Of a stretch of DNA of 54,577 nt, positions 22,966 through 30,076 are shown in pieces. Each line of letters opens with the position of its first letter. Position 1 is the stretch's first letter. Below the pieces are notes generated by a model. That model saw only the letters and a program-made list of their open reading frames with translations, was not told where the DNA came from and did no database searches. Origin of the DNA: CAZTDD01 sp964612675 (GTDB taxonomy: Bacteria > Hinthialibacterota > Hinthialibacteria > Hinthialibacterales > JAKPRU01); NCBI GenBank assembly GCA_964612675.1, contig CAZTDD010000034.1:1-54577 (forward strand), read 5' to 3'. Position numbers and translations under genes: made by a program.

Positions 22966-23817
22966 CTAACTCTTCAGCGCACCGGCCAATACGCCGGAAA
23001 TAAACTGGCGTTGGAAGAGAATAAAGGCGATGAGAAGCGGTAACGTCGCCAAAGCGGCGCCGGCCATTACCTGACCGTAAGGTGTGCGCGTTTCTCCGTG
23101 CAGTAAATATAAAATCACGGGCATGGTATACATTTTCTCGGTCCGCAACACAACAAGCGGCCATAAGAAATTATTCCAGCAGCGCAGAAAAACGAATATT
23201 CCCAGCGCAGCCAATCCTGGACGAATTACCGGTAAGGTCACATTCCAATATAACTTGAACTCGGAGGCTCCGTCGATTCGTCCCGCATCCAGAAGATCAT
23301 CCGGCACATTGCTTGCCACATACTGACGCATCCAGAAGACCCCAAACGCATCGACAATGCCGACCAGAATCACCGATTGATACGTATTAATCCAGTCGAT
23401 CATTGCAAATATTTTGAAAATCGGTATTAAGGTGATGAATACCGGAATCATCATTGTCGCAAGAACAAACGAAAAAAGCGCGTTGTTTCCCGGCGCGCGT
23501 CTATACTTGGCAAATGCAAACCCACACAGGGAACAGAGAAACAACGCCAGCGCGGTATGGGTCACTGTTATAAATGTACTATTAAAAAACGCATACTCGA
23601 ATGTCGTCTCTCGAATGAGATCAAAGGTATTTTCCAAACTCGGGGGGCTCGGAATCAAACTCGGAGGCGTTCGGAATATCTCGCCGGTTTCTTTAAGGGC
23701 GGAAGTGAACAACCAATAAAATGGAAATATGAAGATAATCCCCACAAACGCCATAACGATGACAATCGTCCAGTTTTGTCGATGCGGGGACTGTGTACGT
23801 TGTTCTGACTTCGGCAT
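22966..23817 (-). CDS. Carbohydrate ABC transporter permease (MalG type)
   Basis: A 283-residue inner-membrane protein with about six membrane helices. The EAA loop that docks the ATPase reads DAGRIDGASEFKLYWNVTLPVIRPGLAALGIFVF, the form in CUT1 sugar permeases, followed by the typical LRCWNNFLWPLVVL segment. It is the last gene of an SBP-permease-permease operon, seven bases after the MalF-type gene. No ATPase gene is present, so a shared MsmK/MsmX-type ATPase encoded elsewhere must power it. Confidence 0.92.
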   Translation of the reverse strand: MPKSEQRTQSPHRQNWTIVIVMAFVGIIFIFPFYWLFTSALKETGEIFRTPPSLIPSPPSLENTFDLIRETTFEYAFFNSTFITVTHTALALFLCSLCGFAFAKYRRAPGNNALFSFVLATMMIPVFITLIPIFKIFAMIDWINTYQSVILVGIVDAFGVFWMRQYVASNVPDDLLDAGRIDGASEFKLYWNVTLPVIRPGLAALGIFVFLRCWNNFLWPLVVLRTEKMYTMPVILYLLHGETRTPYGQVMAGAALATLPLLIAFILFQRQFISGVLAGALKS

Positions 23818-23824
23818 CGCTGCG

Positions 23825-24715
23825 TTACTCCTCGGCGCTTCTTCCGATCAGCTTAAATGATGTCCACGATAAAACAAAAATCAATGCCGCCACGACATAC
23901 GCCATGGCCGATGTGTAGCCGAATTCGAGATACTCAAATGCGTTTCTGTAGAGAAACACGCCGATATTCAGCGTCGCGATCCCGGGACCGCCTTCGGTGA
24001 GAACGAAAATTTCATCGAATAGATAGAACGTCCCGATAATCGACATAATCAAACAAAACGCGATTACCGGTTTCAGTAAAGGAACAATAATGCGAAACAG
24101 AACATGATGCGGCCGGGCACCGTCAATCGAGGCGGACTCGTACAATGTGTCCGGGATTCCCTGCAACCCTGCTAAAAGTAAAATCATGTTATAGCCGGTC
24201 CATCGCCAGATCAGACAAAATGCAATAGACGGTTTTGCCCATTCCTCGCTGTTCAACCACGGAATTCGCGGCCCGCCCAGCGCAAGCAGAATCTGGTTAA
24301 ACAGTCCGTGCTCGGTACCCAAAAAGAGTCCCCAGACCAACGCAACAACTACAAATGGCGTTACCACCGGCATAAAAAATGCAGTCCGCAGAAAAGTCCG
24401 CAACGGCAGCTGCGGTTTATTGAGCACCACGGCGAAAATTAGCGCCAGGAACAACATAATCGGGATGTAGAGCACGCCGAGAATAATCGTGTTCCACAAC
24501 GCCGCCCAAAATGTCGGATCGTGAAACAGGGTATTGAAATTCTCTAGGCCCAAATATCGCATCGGGGCCATACCGTCCCACTTGAAGAAACTCAAATACA
24601 ATGAAAACAACACCGGATACAGACCGAAAACGGCAAAATAGATGAAGAAAGGACTGATAAAAATATAAAACCAGCGATAGCGCCAAATCCGCGACCGAAG
24701 TGAAGGAGCGTTCAT
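23825..24715 (-). CDS. Carbohydrate ABC transporter permease (MalF type)
   Basis: A 296-residue protein with six membrane helices (first at about 16-38, FYIFISPFFIYFAVFGLYPVLFSL) and the EAA loop ESASIDGARPHHVLFRIIVPLLKPVIAF. It lacks the extra N-terminal helices of enterobacterial MalF, as most CUT1 permeases do. Its ATG overlaps the stop of the binding-protein gene by one base, indicating translational coupling. Partner of the MalG-type permease downstream. Confidence 0.92.
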   Translation of the reverse strand: MNAPSLRSRIWRYRWFYIFISPFFIYFAVFGLYPVLFSLYLSFFKWDGMAPMRYLGLENFNTLFHDPTFWAALWNTIILGVLYIPIMLFLALIFAVVLNKPQLPLRTFLRTAFFMPVVTPFVVVALVWGLFLGTEHGLFNQILLALGGPRIPWLNSEEWAKPSIAFCLIWRWTGYNMILLLAGLQGIPDTLYESASIDGARPHHVLFRIIVPLLKPVIAFCLIMSIIGTFYLFDEIFVLTEGGPGIATLNIGVFLYRNAFEYLEFGYTSAMAYVVAALIFVLSWTSFKLIGRSAEE

Positions 24716-26106
24716 TATGCGGCCTCCTTCGTTTCAGTTTCTTGATCCGGGACAGGCGCAAGAGGCCGGCTAAGTTTCCGATGGAGAGTATCGGCGAGAT
24801 CGTTAAGTCCTTGTTCGACACTTTTTCTACCTTCAAATACATCGAGAAGTCCCATGTTCACAAAATAGAGGACCTCGCGCCAGTCGCTGGTGAAATGGAA
24901 CGTGGGGACTTCCTGCGCAACCTGTGCGGCCAGCCTGCGCATTCGCTGCCCGGCGAAGAACTCATCGGGTTCGTCAAAAAACGGGTCGTGATAAACAGTC
25001 TTCAACGCTGGAAACAGATCGAAAGTTCGGTACTGAGTCATTTGAGCCTGTTTCGTGCACATTGTGGTTTTGAGGAAGGCCCAGGCGGCCTGCGGGTTTT
25101 TGCATTGATTGGTGATCGCCAGGGTCGATCCGCCGAGGTTACTTGCGGTGCCGCTGAGCGTGCCGTCATCGAGCTCAAACGCCGGCAGCCGCATGACACC
25201 CCACAGACCTGCGGTGTCTTTGGCAATGTCGCGGAGCGTACCGCCGAGCCAAACACCGGACAAATGACACGCGACGGTCCCCTCATTGAACGAAGCCAGC
25301 CACTCGTGATAATTCGGCCGGACCTCGTACGTGATGCCTGCTTCCACCATCCGGCGCAGGGCGTCTGTCGCGCGCCGTACCGGCGGGTGGTGGACAGTAA
25401 TCCGTCCCTCGGCATCGAAAAACCCGCCGCCGAGTTGCCGGGTCAGGAGTGTGAGTTGATCGAGCGGCTCGGGCGGATAAAAATGAACCATTTTGACAGC
25501 GCCGTCCGTTTTCCGAACGAGTCGTTTGCCCGCCTCGATGAACTTCTCCCAGGTCGTCAGTTCTGTCGGATCGATTCCCGCGTTTTCCAGAACATCCCGT
25601 CGATAAAACACAAGCGCCGGTCCAAGATCCCAGGGAACGGCGTAGATTCTGCCCTCGTGGATACACGGCGGCCACTTCGAGTCGACAAAGTCGTCTTTGT
25701 ACGGGAGAATCACCGGTGTGAGGTCCATGAGCCGCCCGGTGATGGTATATCGTTCCAGATAGCGCGTTTCGAGCTGGGCAACGTCGGGCGCGCCGACCCC
25801 TGCCGCGAGCGACGTGAGAAGCCGCTGAAGCATCTGGCCGCCGGTCATGTTGATGTCGACCTTGACATTGGGATACTGCTTATTGAAATCAGGCAGGACT
25901 TCCCGCAGTCCTTTCGCGGCGATATTCCACGCCCAGACCGTGATCTCGCCTTGTACGGCGCTGGGGTCTTCAATCGGGCGGACAGTTTTCTCGGGGCCGT
26001 GGGTCTCAGAACAGCAGACGAGGGCAAGAAGTACCCCTGAAAAGAAGATGGTGCCGAACCTTCCCTGTCGCCCCGCTCCCCGATATCCGGTCTCGCTGCC
26101 AGCCAC
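24715..26106 (-). CDS. Sugar ABC transporter substrate-binding lipoprotein
   Basis: A 463-residue extracellular solute-binding protein of the CUT1 (family 1) type. The N-terminus has a hydrophobic stretch ending LLALVCC, a lipobox that would anchor the mature protein. Family segments are visible: EITVWAWNIAAKGLREVLPDFNKQYPNVKVDI near residue 55, and GAPDVAQLETRYLERYTITGRLMDL. It is first in the operon. The ligand is unknown; L-ribulokinase encoded about 600 bases away on the other strand suggests an arabinose-containing sugar, as inference. Confidence 0.92.
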   Translation of the reverse strand: MAGSETGYRGAGRQGRFGTIFFSGVLLALVCCSETHGPEKTVRPIEDPSAVQGEITVWAWNIAAKGLREVLPDFNKQYPNVKVDINMTGGQMLQRLLTSLAAGVGAPDVAQLETRYLERYTITGRLMDLTPVILPYKDDFVDSKWPPCIHEGRIYAVPWDLGPALVFYRRDVLENAGIDPTELTTWEKFIEAGKRLVRKTDGAVKMVHFYPPEPLDQLTLLTRQLGGGFFDAEGRITVHHPPVRRATDALRRMVEAGITYEVRPNYHEWLASFNEGTVACHLSGVWLGGTLRDIAKDTAGLWGVMRLPAFELDDGTLSGTASNLGGSTLAITNQCKNPQAAWAFLKTTMCTKQAQMTQYRTFDLFPALKTVYHDPFFDEPDEFFAGQRMRRLAAQVAQEVPTFHFTSDWREVLYFVNMGLLDVFEGRKSVEQGLNDLADTLHRKLSRPLAPVPDQETETKEAA

Positions 26107-26310
26107 GTTGGACCTCCGCTGTCACGATGCCCCAAGACTATGCTAAAGCGGAGGGCTTTGGTGAAGAGGAGTCAGTACAAATTCGTCATTGGCTTTTCTC
26201 CGGTTGAATGAAATTCGCGATCCGTTGTATCGTATAGGTAAAGGGGAGAGAGAAATGCCTCGTCTCAACCGAGGCGCAATACAAATCAACCGTCGCTCAA
26301 GGAGACAATC

Positions 26311-26619
26311 ATGGAACTGGTCGGCGCAGGAATGGCGGGGGTTCTGGTAGTCATGCTGGCGGGTTTTCTCATCGGCTGCATGGTTCTCGGGCTGCTGATG
26401 TTCATCGGAAAGGTGTTCATCGGGCTGGTGAAGTTCGCGTTCGGCGTTGTTGTCGGTCTTGTTGTCCTCGGTATTCTGCTGCCGATTCTTCTGCCTGTGC
26501 TGTTTGCCATATCTATCCCGGCGATGGCGCTAGCGCCGATCTTCTTTGTATTCCTGCTGATTCCGATCGTCATCGGGCTGACACTGATCAAAGGTCTGTT
26601 TCTGATGGTGTTCTGCTAA
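26311..26619 (+). CDS. Small polytopic membrane protein
   Basis: A 102-residue protein that is almost entirely hydrophobic, with about three helices (7-35, 38-66, 72-98) rich in Gly, Leu, Ile and Val. No charged loops of note and no family I recognise. A good ribosome site (AAGGAGA) precedes the ATG. It lies between the divergent ABC operon and araB, 77 bases upstream of araB, and may be cotranscribed with it. Coding status is moderately certain because hydrophobic open frames can arise by chance, but the start and spacing are good. Confidence 0.55.
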   Translation: MELVGAGMAGVLVVMLAGFLIGCMVLGLLMFIGKVFIGLVKFAFGVVVGLVVLGILLPILLPVLFAISIPAMALAPIFFVFLLIPIVIGLTLIKGLFLMVFC

Positions 26620-26696
26620 CCCCGTCGAACTCTTCTCAAGACGCCGTCGGTCGAGCACAATAGAATGAAGTTTGATCCCATGGAGGAGGACGACCG

Positions 26697-28364
26697 ATGG
26701 CGAAGAAACGCTACGCATTAGGAATCGATTTTGGAACGGAATCCGGCCGGGCACTACTGGTCGATGTCGATACCGGAGTAGAGATAGCAACCGCCGTTCA
26801 TCCATACTCGGACGGTGTGCTGGATGAATACTTGCCGGACGGCCAGACCAAGCTGCCGCCCGATACAGCGCTTCAGAATCCCGCCGACTGGCTCGAAGTG
26901 TTGAAACAAACGATCCCGGAGGTACTCGAACAGGCCGGAGCCACCCCGGCGCAGGTCATCGGGATCGGTGTCGATTTCACGGCGTGCACAATCCTTCCGG
27001 TGGACACAGACGGAACGCCTCTCTGTTTCCATGATGAATGGAAATCCCGCCCCCACGCGTGGGTCAAGCTCTGGAAACACCACGGCGCCCAACCCGAGGC
27101 GGACAGAATCAATGAACTCGCACAAAAGAGGGGCGAGAGTTTTCTTGCCCGCTACGGAGGAAAGATCTCGTCCGAATGGGCGATCCCGAAGATGTGGCAG
27201 GTGCTCGATGAAGACCCGATGGCGTTTGCAGCGACGGACCGCTTCATCGAGGGAGGCGATTGGATTGTCTATAAGCTCTGCGGAAAGGAAGCGCGCAGCT
27301 CCTGCATGGCGGGGTACAAAGGGATGTGGGCGCGGGATGATGGGTTCCCGAGCAAGGACTTCCTCAAAGAGCTCAACCCGCAACTGGAGAACTTGATCGA
27401 GGAGAAATTCTCGACCGATATCAAGCCGCTCGGTAGCAAAGCGGGGGAGTTGACCGAGGAAGGCGCGGAACTCTGCGGTCTCGTTCCCGGGATCGCAGTG
27501 GGCGTTGCGATCATCGATGCACACGCCGCTGTTCCCGCCTCCACTGTGACCGAGGCGGGGAAGATGGTCATGGTGATGGGAACCTCGACTTGTCACATGC
27601 TGTTGTCCGAGAAGAAAGTCATCGTGCCGGGCATGTGCGGCGTGGTCGAGGAAGGGATCCTGCCCGGGTATTTCGGGTACGAGGCCGGCCAGGTAGCCAC
27701 GGGGGATATTTTTGCCTGGTTCACAGCGAACTGCGTGTCCTCGGCGTACGAGAAAGAGGCCGCCGAGAAGGGGATCAATATCCACGGCCTGCTGGAAGAA
27801 CGTGCGACACAGCTGCGGCCTGGAGAAAGCGGTGTAATCGCGCTGGACTGGTGGAACGGGAATCGCTCCGTTCTGGTGGATGCCGATCTGACGGGTCTTA
27901 TCCTCGGCTGTACTCTCACCACGAAGCCGGAAGAGATTTACAGGGCCCTCATTGAAGCTACCGCGTTCGGGACGCACAAGATCATCGAGACATTCAAAGA
28001 GCACGGGATTGCAATCGACGAACTCTACGCATGCGGTGGATTGCCGGAACGAAATCAATTGCTGACACAGATTTACTCCGATATTACCGGACTCGATATA
28101 AAAGTGGCGGCCTCCGGGCAACCGTCCGCACTCGGTGCGGCGATGCTTGGCGCGGTCGCGGCAGGAAAAGCGGCGGGCGGTTACGATACGCCCGGCGAAG
28201 CTGCAGCGAAAATGGCGCGCGTGAAAGAGCAGGTTTATAAACCCGATCCCGAGGCACATAAGACGTATCAAAAACTGTACAAAGAATACGAAACCCTTCA
28301 TGACTATTTTGGCAAAGGGGCTAACGACGTAATGCGCAGGCTGAAGGCAATGCGGATGCAATAG
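26697..28364 (+). CDS. araB: L-ribulokinase
   Basis: A 555-residue FGGY-family kinase. The N-terminal phosphate-binding loop reads YALGIDFGTESGRALLVD; GIGVDFTACTILPVDTDGTPLC and the catalytic-site ESFLARYGGKISSEWAIPKMWQ segment are specific for AraB, and FGGY signature 2 appears as ELYACGGLPERNQLLTQIYSDI. It phosphorylates L-ribulose at O5 in arabinose catabolism, in the cytoplasm. Length matches the family (about 540-570). GGAGGAGG lies upstream of the ATG. No araA or araD is present here; the sugar ABC genes are divergent from it. Confidence 0.93.
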   Translation: MAKKRYALGIDFGTESGRALLVDVDTGVEIATAVHPYSDGVLDEYLPDGQTKLPPDTALQNPADWLEVLKQTIPEVLEQAGATPAQVIGIGVDFTACTILPVDTDGTPLCFHDEWKSRPHAWVKLWKHHGAQPEADRINELAQKRGESFLARYGGKISSEWAIPKMWQVLDEDPMAFAATDRFIEGGDWIVYKLCGKEARSSCMAGYKGMWARDDGFPSKDFLKELNPQLENLIEEKFSTDIKPLGSKAGELTEEGAELCGLVPGIAVGVAIIDAHAAVPASTVTEAGKMVMVMGTSTCHMLLSEKKVIVPGMCGVVEEGILPGYFGYEAGQVATGDIFAWFTANCVSSAYEKEAAEKGINIHGLLEERATQLRPGESGVIALDWWNGNRSVLVDADLTGLILGCTLTTKPEEIYRALIEATAFGTHKIIETFKEHGIAIDELYACGGLPERNQLLTQIYSDITGLDIKVAASGQPSALGAAMLGAVAAGKAAGGYDTPGEAAAKMARVKEQVYKPDPEAHKTYQKLYKEYETLHDYFGKGANDVMRRLKAMRMQ

Positions 28365-28419
28365 ACCGCTGTGTGGTCAGTTTTAACTGGCAGAAGAGGT
28401 AGCCACTTTCGGAACCGTT

Positions 28420-28448
28420 TTGACAATATGCACACACCGCGGTACACT
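28420..28448 (+). promoter_or_regulatory. Sigma-70 promoter for the two-gene unit at 28520
   Basis: TTGACA (28420-28425), 17-base spacer, TACACT (28443-28448). Predicted start near 28455, about 65 bases before the ATG at 28520. Confidence 0.6.
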
Positions 28449-28519
28449 TTGTATGATGAAACACTGTATTTCAGCAAGGCGTCTGTACCCGCTAGAAAGT
28501 CATATGTGGGGGAAACAAG

Positions 28520-29062
28520 ATGTCGAATTCAGAGGAGGGCCTTGAGAAGTACAAGGAACTATACGTCCTCTCGAAAGAGGTCTTGGTCGAAGAACAACAG
28601 AGGTTTCATCGGGTTGAAGAGAGGGCGTCCAGGTATTTCTCTCTCCTGACTCTTATCGTCGGAGTCGATGCGTTCTTCGGGAATTGGATATTGGAGAATT
28701 TTGTTCCTCCAGATTCTGCCTGGAAGTGGTCGCTTGCTATTCTCGGGGCTCTGTTGTTCGTCTCAACAATTGCGTCTTGGCTTTTGGTGTTTCGGATAAT
28801 GAAGATAAAACCGCTGACAAAAATGCCTCTGGACACGGACACAATATCCTTCTTCAGACAGAACAGATTGCTGGACATCTATTATGCACTTGCAAAAGGA
28901 AATGAATCGGCGCTTCGGCAGAACCGCCGCATAACCGAGATGAAGTTCGCGAGATTGCAGCAGGCTCATAGGGTCATTTTGTTCACTGTATCACTCTTGG
29001 TCGTGTTTCTTCTCGTATATGGTGGGCATGAGTGGGTTTCAGGAGAGATCGCCGGAAAATAG
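28520..29062 (+). CDS. Three-helix membrane protein with N-terminal coiled coil
   Basis: Unrecognised 180-residue protein. Residues 1-35 are a charged helix (EEGLEKYKELYVLSKEVLVEEQQRFHRVEERASRY) leading straight into a first membrane helix (about 38-58); a second spans about 68-93 and the third about 148-170. The E-x-R-x3-YFSLLTLIV junction resembles SLATT-like and other small membrane effectors linked to anti-phage defence, but no nucleotide-synthesising partner is near. It has its own strong promoter and is followed 31 bases later by a 56-codon gene, so a two-protein unit is likely. Function unknown. Confidence 0.7.
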   Translation: MSNSEEGLEKYKELYVLSKEVLVEEQQRFHRVEERASRYFSLLTLIVGVDAFFGNWILENFVPPDSAWKWSLAILGALLFVSTIASWLLVFRIMKIKPLTKMPLDTDTISFFRQNRLLDIYYALAKGNESALRQNRRITEMKFARLQQAHRVILFTVSLLVVFLLVYGGHEWVSGEIAGK

Positions 29063-29093
29063 ATTTCAAGTACCGCACAAGAAGAGGCAAATT

Positions 29094-29264
29094 ATGATTC
29101 CGGAGAAACCACACAACGAACAACCATTCTCCTCACCGGCACGTTCGTTGCGGCCGGACGAACCAGACGACAGCCTTCAGCCGCCGACGTATCATGTGGT
29201 GACGGAAGCGTACGGTCCTTTGCAGATAAAATGGAATGGTGGGCAAAAGGACAGCAAGAAGTAA
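29094..29264 (+). CDS. Small proline-rich polar protein
   Basis: A 56-codon frame starting MIPEKPHNEQPFSSPARSL and ending in a lysine-rich tail (KWNGGQKDSKK). It is disordered-looking in the first half, then has a short strand segment TYHVVTEAYGPLQIKW. AGAGG precedes the ATG and the gene follows the membrane protein closely, which is the main support. It could be a soluble partner or regulator of that protein. No family recognised. Confidence 0.45.
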   Translation: MIPEKPHNEQPFSSPARSLRPDEPDDSLQPPTYHVVTEAYGPLQIKWNGGQKDSKK

Positions 29265-29389
29265 ACGTCCTTGAGACCTCCTGGGTGCTTATCTCTGAGG
29301 ACAGAATGTCTCAGTGATGTTGGCATGTCTCGGCGCTATTTCTTGTCGCCTCTATTCGAAATCCCAAATCAACCCAAGACAGCACATCC

Positions 29390-29418
29390 TTGTATTCGCA
29401 AATTCCGATTCGTACACT
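29390..29418 (+). promoter_or_regulatory. Putative promoter for the Ni-SOD gene
   Basis: TTGTAT (29390-29395), 17-base spacer, TACACT (29413-29418), about 74 bases before the ATG at 29492. A small hairpin CTGAG(G)ACA-GAA-TGTCTCAG lies upstream at 29295-29314. Confidence 0.35.
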
Positions 29419-29491
29419 TCGAAAAACACATCGGCACGGCGGATAGTTGGTCCCCAAGGGACTCCACTGTGCAAGGGATGGGAGGAGAACG

Positions 29492-29968
29492 ATGAAGAAA
29501 GCCGGATATATTGCAGGTACGCTCGGAGTTTGTTTTCTACTGTTTGCGCTTTATGCCCCTCAGATTTTCTCGCACTGTCAGATTCCCTGTGGAATTTACG
29601 ACGACCACATGCGCGTCCATATGATCGCCGAGCATGTCACCACGATCGAGAAGGCAATGAAGCAAATCGACCTGTTATCGAAAGATCCAGCCTCGAATGC
29701 AAATCAGTTGGTCCGATGGGTCACAAACAAGGAACAACACGCTGCAGAGCTTGATGATATCGTCACAAAGTACTTCATGACCCAACGGCTCAAACCTGCA
29801 GAGGAAGGCGACGGGCAAGCCTATAAGGACTATATCGAGCAACTCACGCTGCTGCATCAGATGCTTTTCTACTCGATGAAATGCAAGCAGACTACCGACT
29901 TGGAAAATCCCGAGAAACTGCGTGAGGTGCTCGACAAGTTTGAAAAGGCCTATTTCGCCGAGAAGTAG
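29492..29968 (+). CDS. sodN: Exported nickel superoxide dismutase
   Basis: A 158-residue protein. Residues 28-36 read HCQIPCGIY, the Ni-hook HCxxPCGxY of Ni-SOD, in which His1, Cys2 and Cys6 of the mature chain bind nickel; the helical remainder (HMRVHMIAEHVTTIEKAM, LVRWVTNKEQHA) fits the four-helix bundle. Classical Ni-SODs carry a short leader removed by SodX. Here the leader is a genuine Sec-type signal (MKKAG plus a 20-residue hydrophobic core) ending QIFS, so signal peptidase would expose the N-terminal His directly and place the enzyme outside the cytoplasm. GGGAGGAG lies before ATG 29492, which is preferred to the upstream start. No sodX is nearby. Confidence 0.93.
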   Translation: MKKAGYIAGTLGVCFLLFALYAPQIFSHCQIPCGIYDDHMRVHMIAEHVTTIEKAMKQIDLLSKDPASNANQLVRWVTNKEQHAAELDDIVTKYFMTQRLKPAEEGDGQAYKDYIEQLTLLHQMLFYSMKCKQTTDLENPEKLREVLDKFEKAYFAEK

Positions 29969-29975
29969 TCGTGAA

Positions 29976-30012
29976 ATCGCTCGTCCAGGAGTTCAACTCC
30001 TGGACGAGCGAT
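29976..30012. repeat. GAGTTnAACTC-core palindromic repeat, copy 4
   Basis: Perfect 18-base arms around one base: ATCGCTCGTCCAGGAGTT / AACTCCTGGACGAGCGAT, seven bases after the sodN stop and between convergent genes. It is probably a bidirectional terminator structure and is the longest perfect palindrome in the window. Confidence 0.85.
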
Positions 30013-30076
30013 CTATTGCACGAGCGGTCTATTTCGCCAAGATTTTATTGAGATAGCGTTTCATAGGGACAGCATT

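Noticed and set aside
24700..26040. 446-codon plus-strand frame opposite the ABC binding protein
   Set aside because: Antisense to a clear CUT1 substrate-binding protein; Arg/Gly-rich shadow translation without a domain.
26754..28361. 535-codon minus-strand frame opposite araB
   Set aside because: Pure shadow of the L-ribulokinase gene; His/Arg-rich and without family features.
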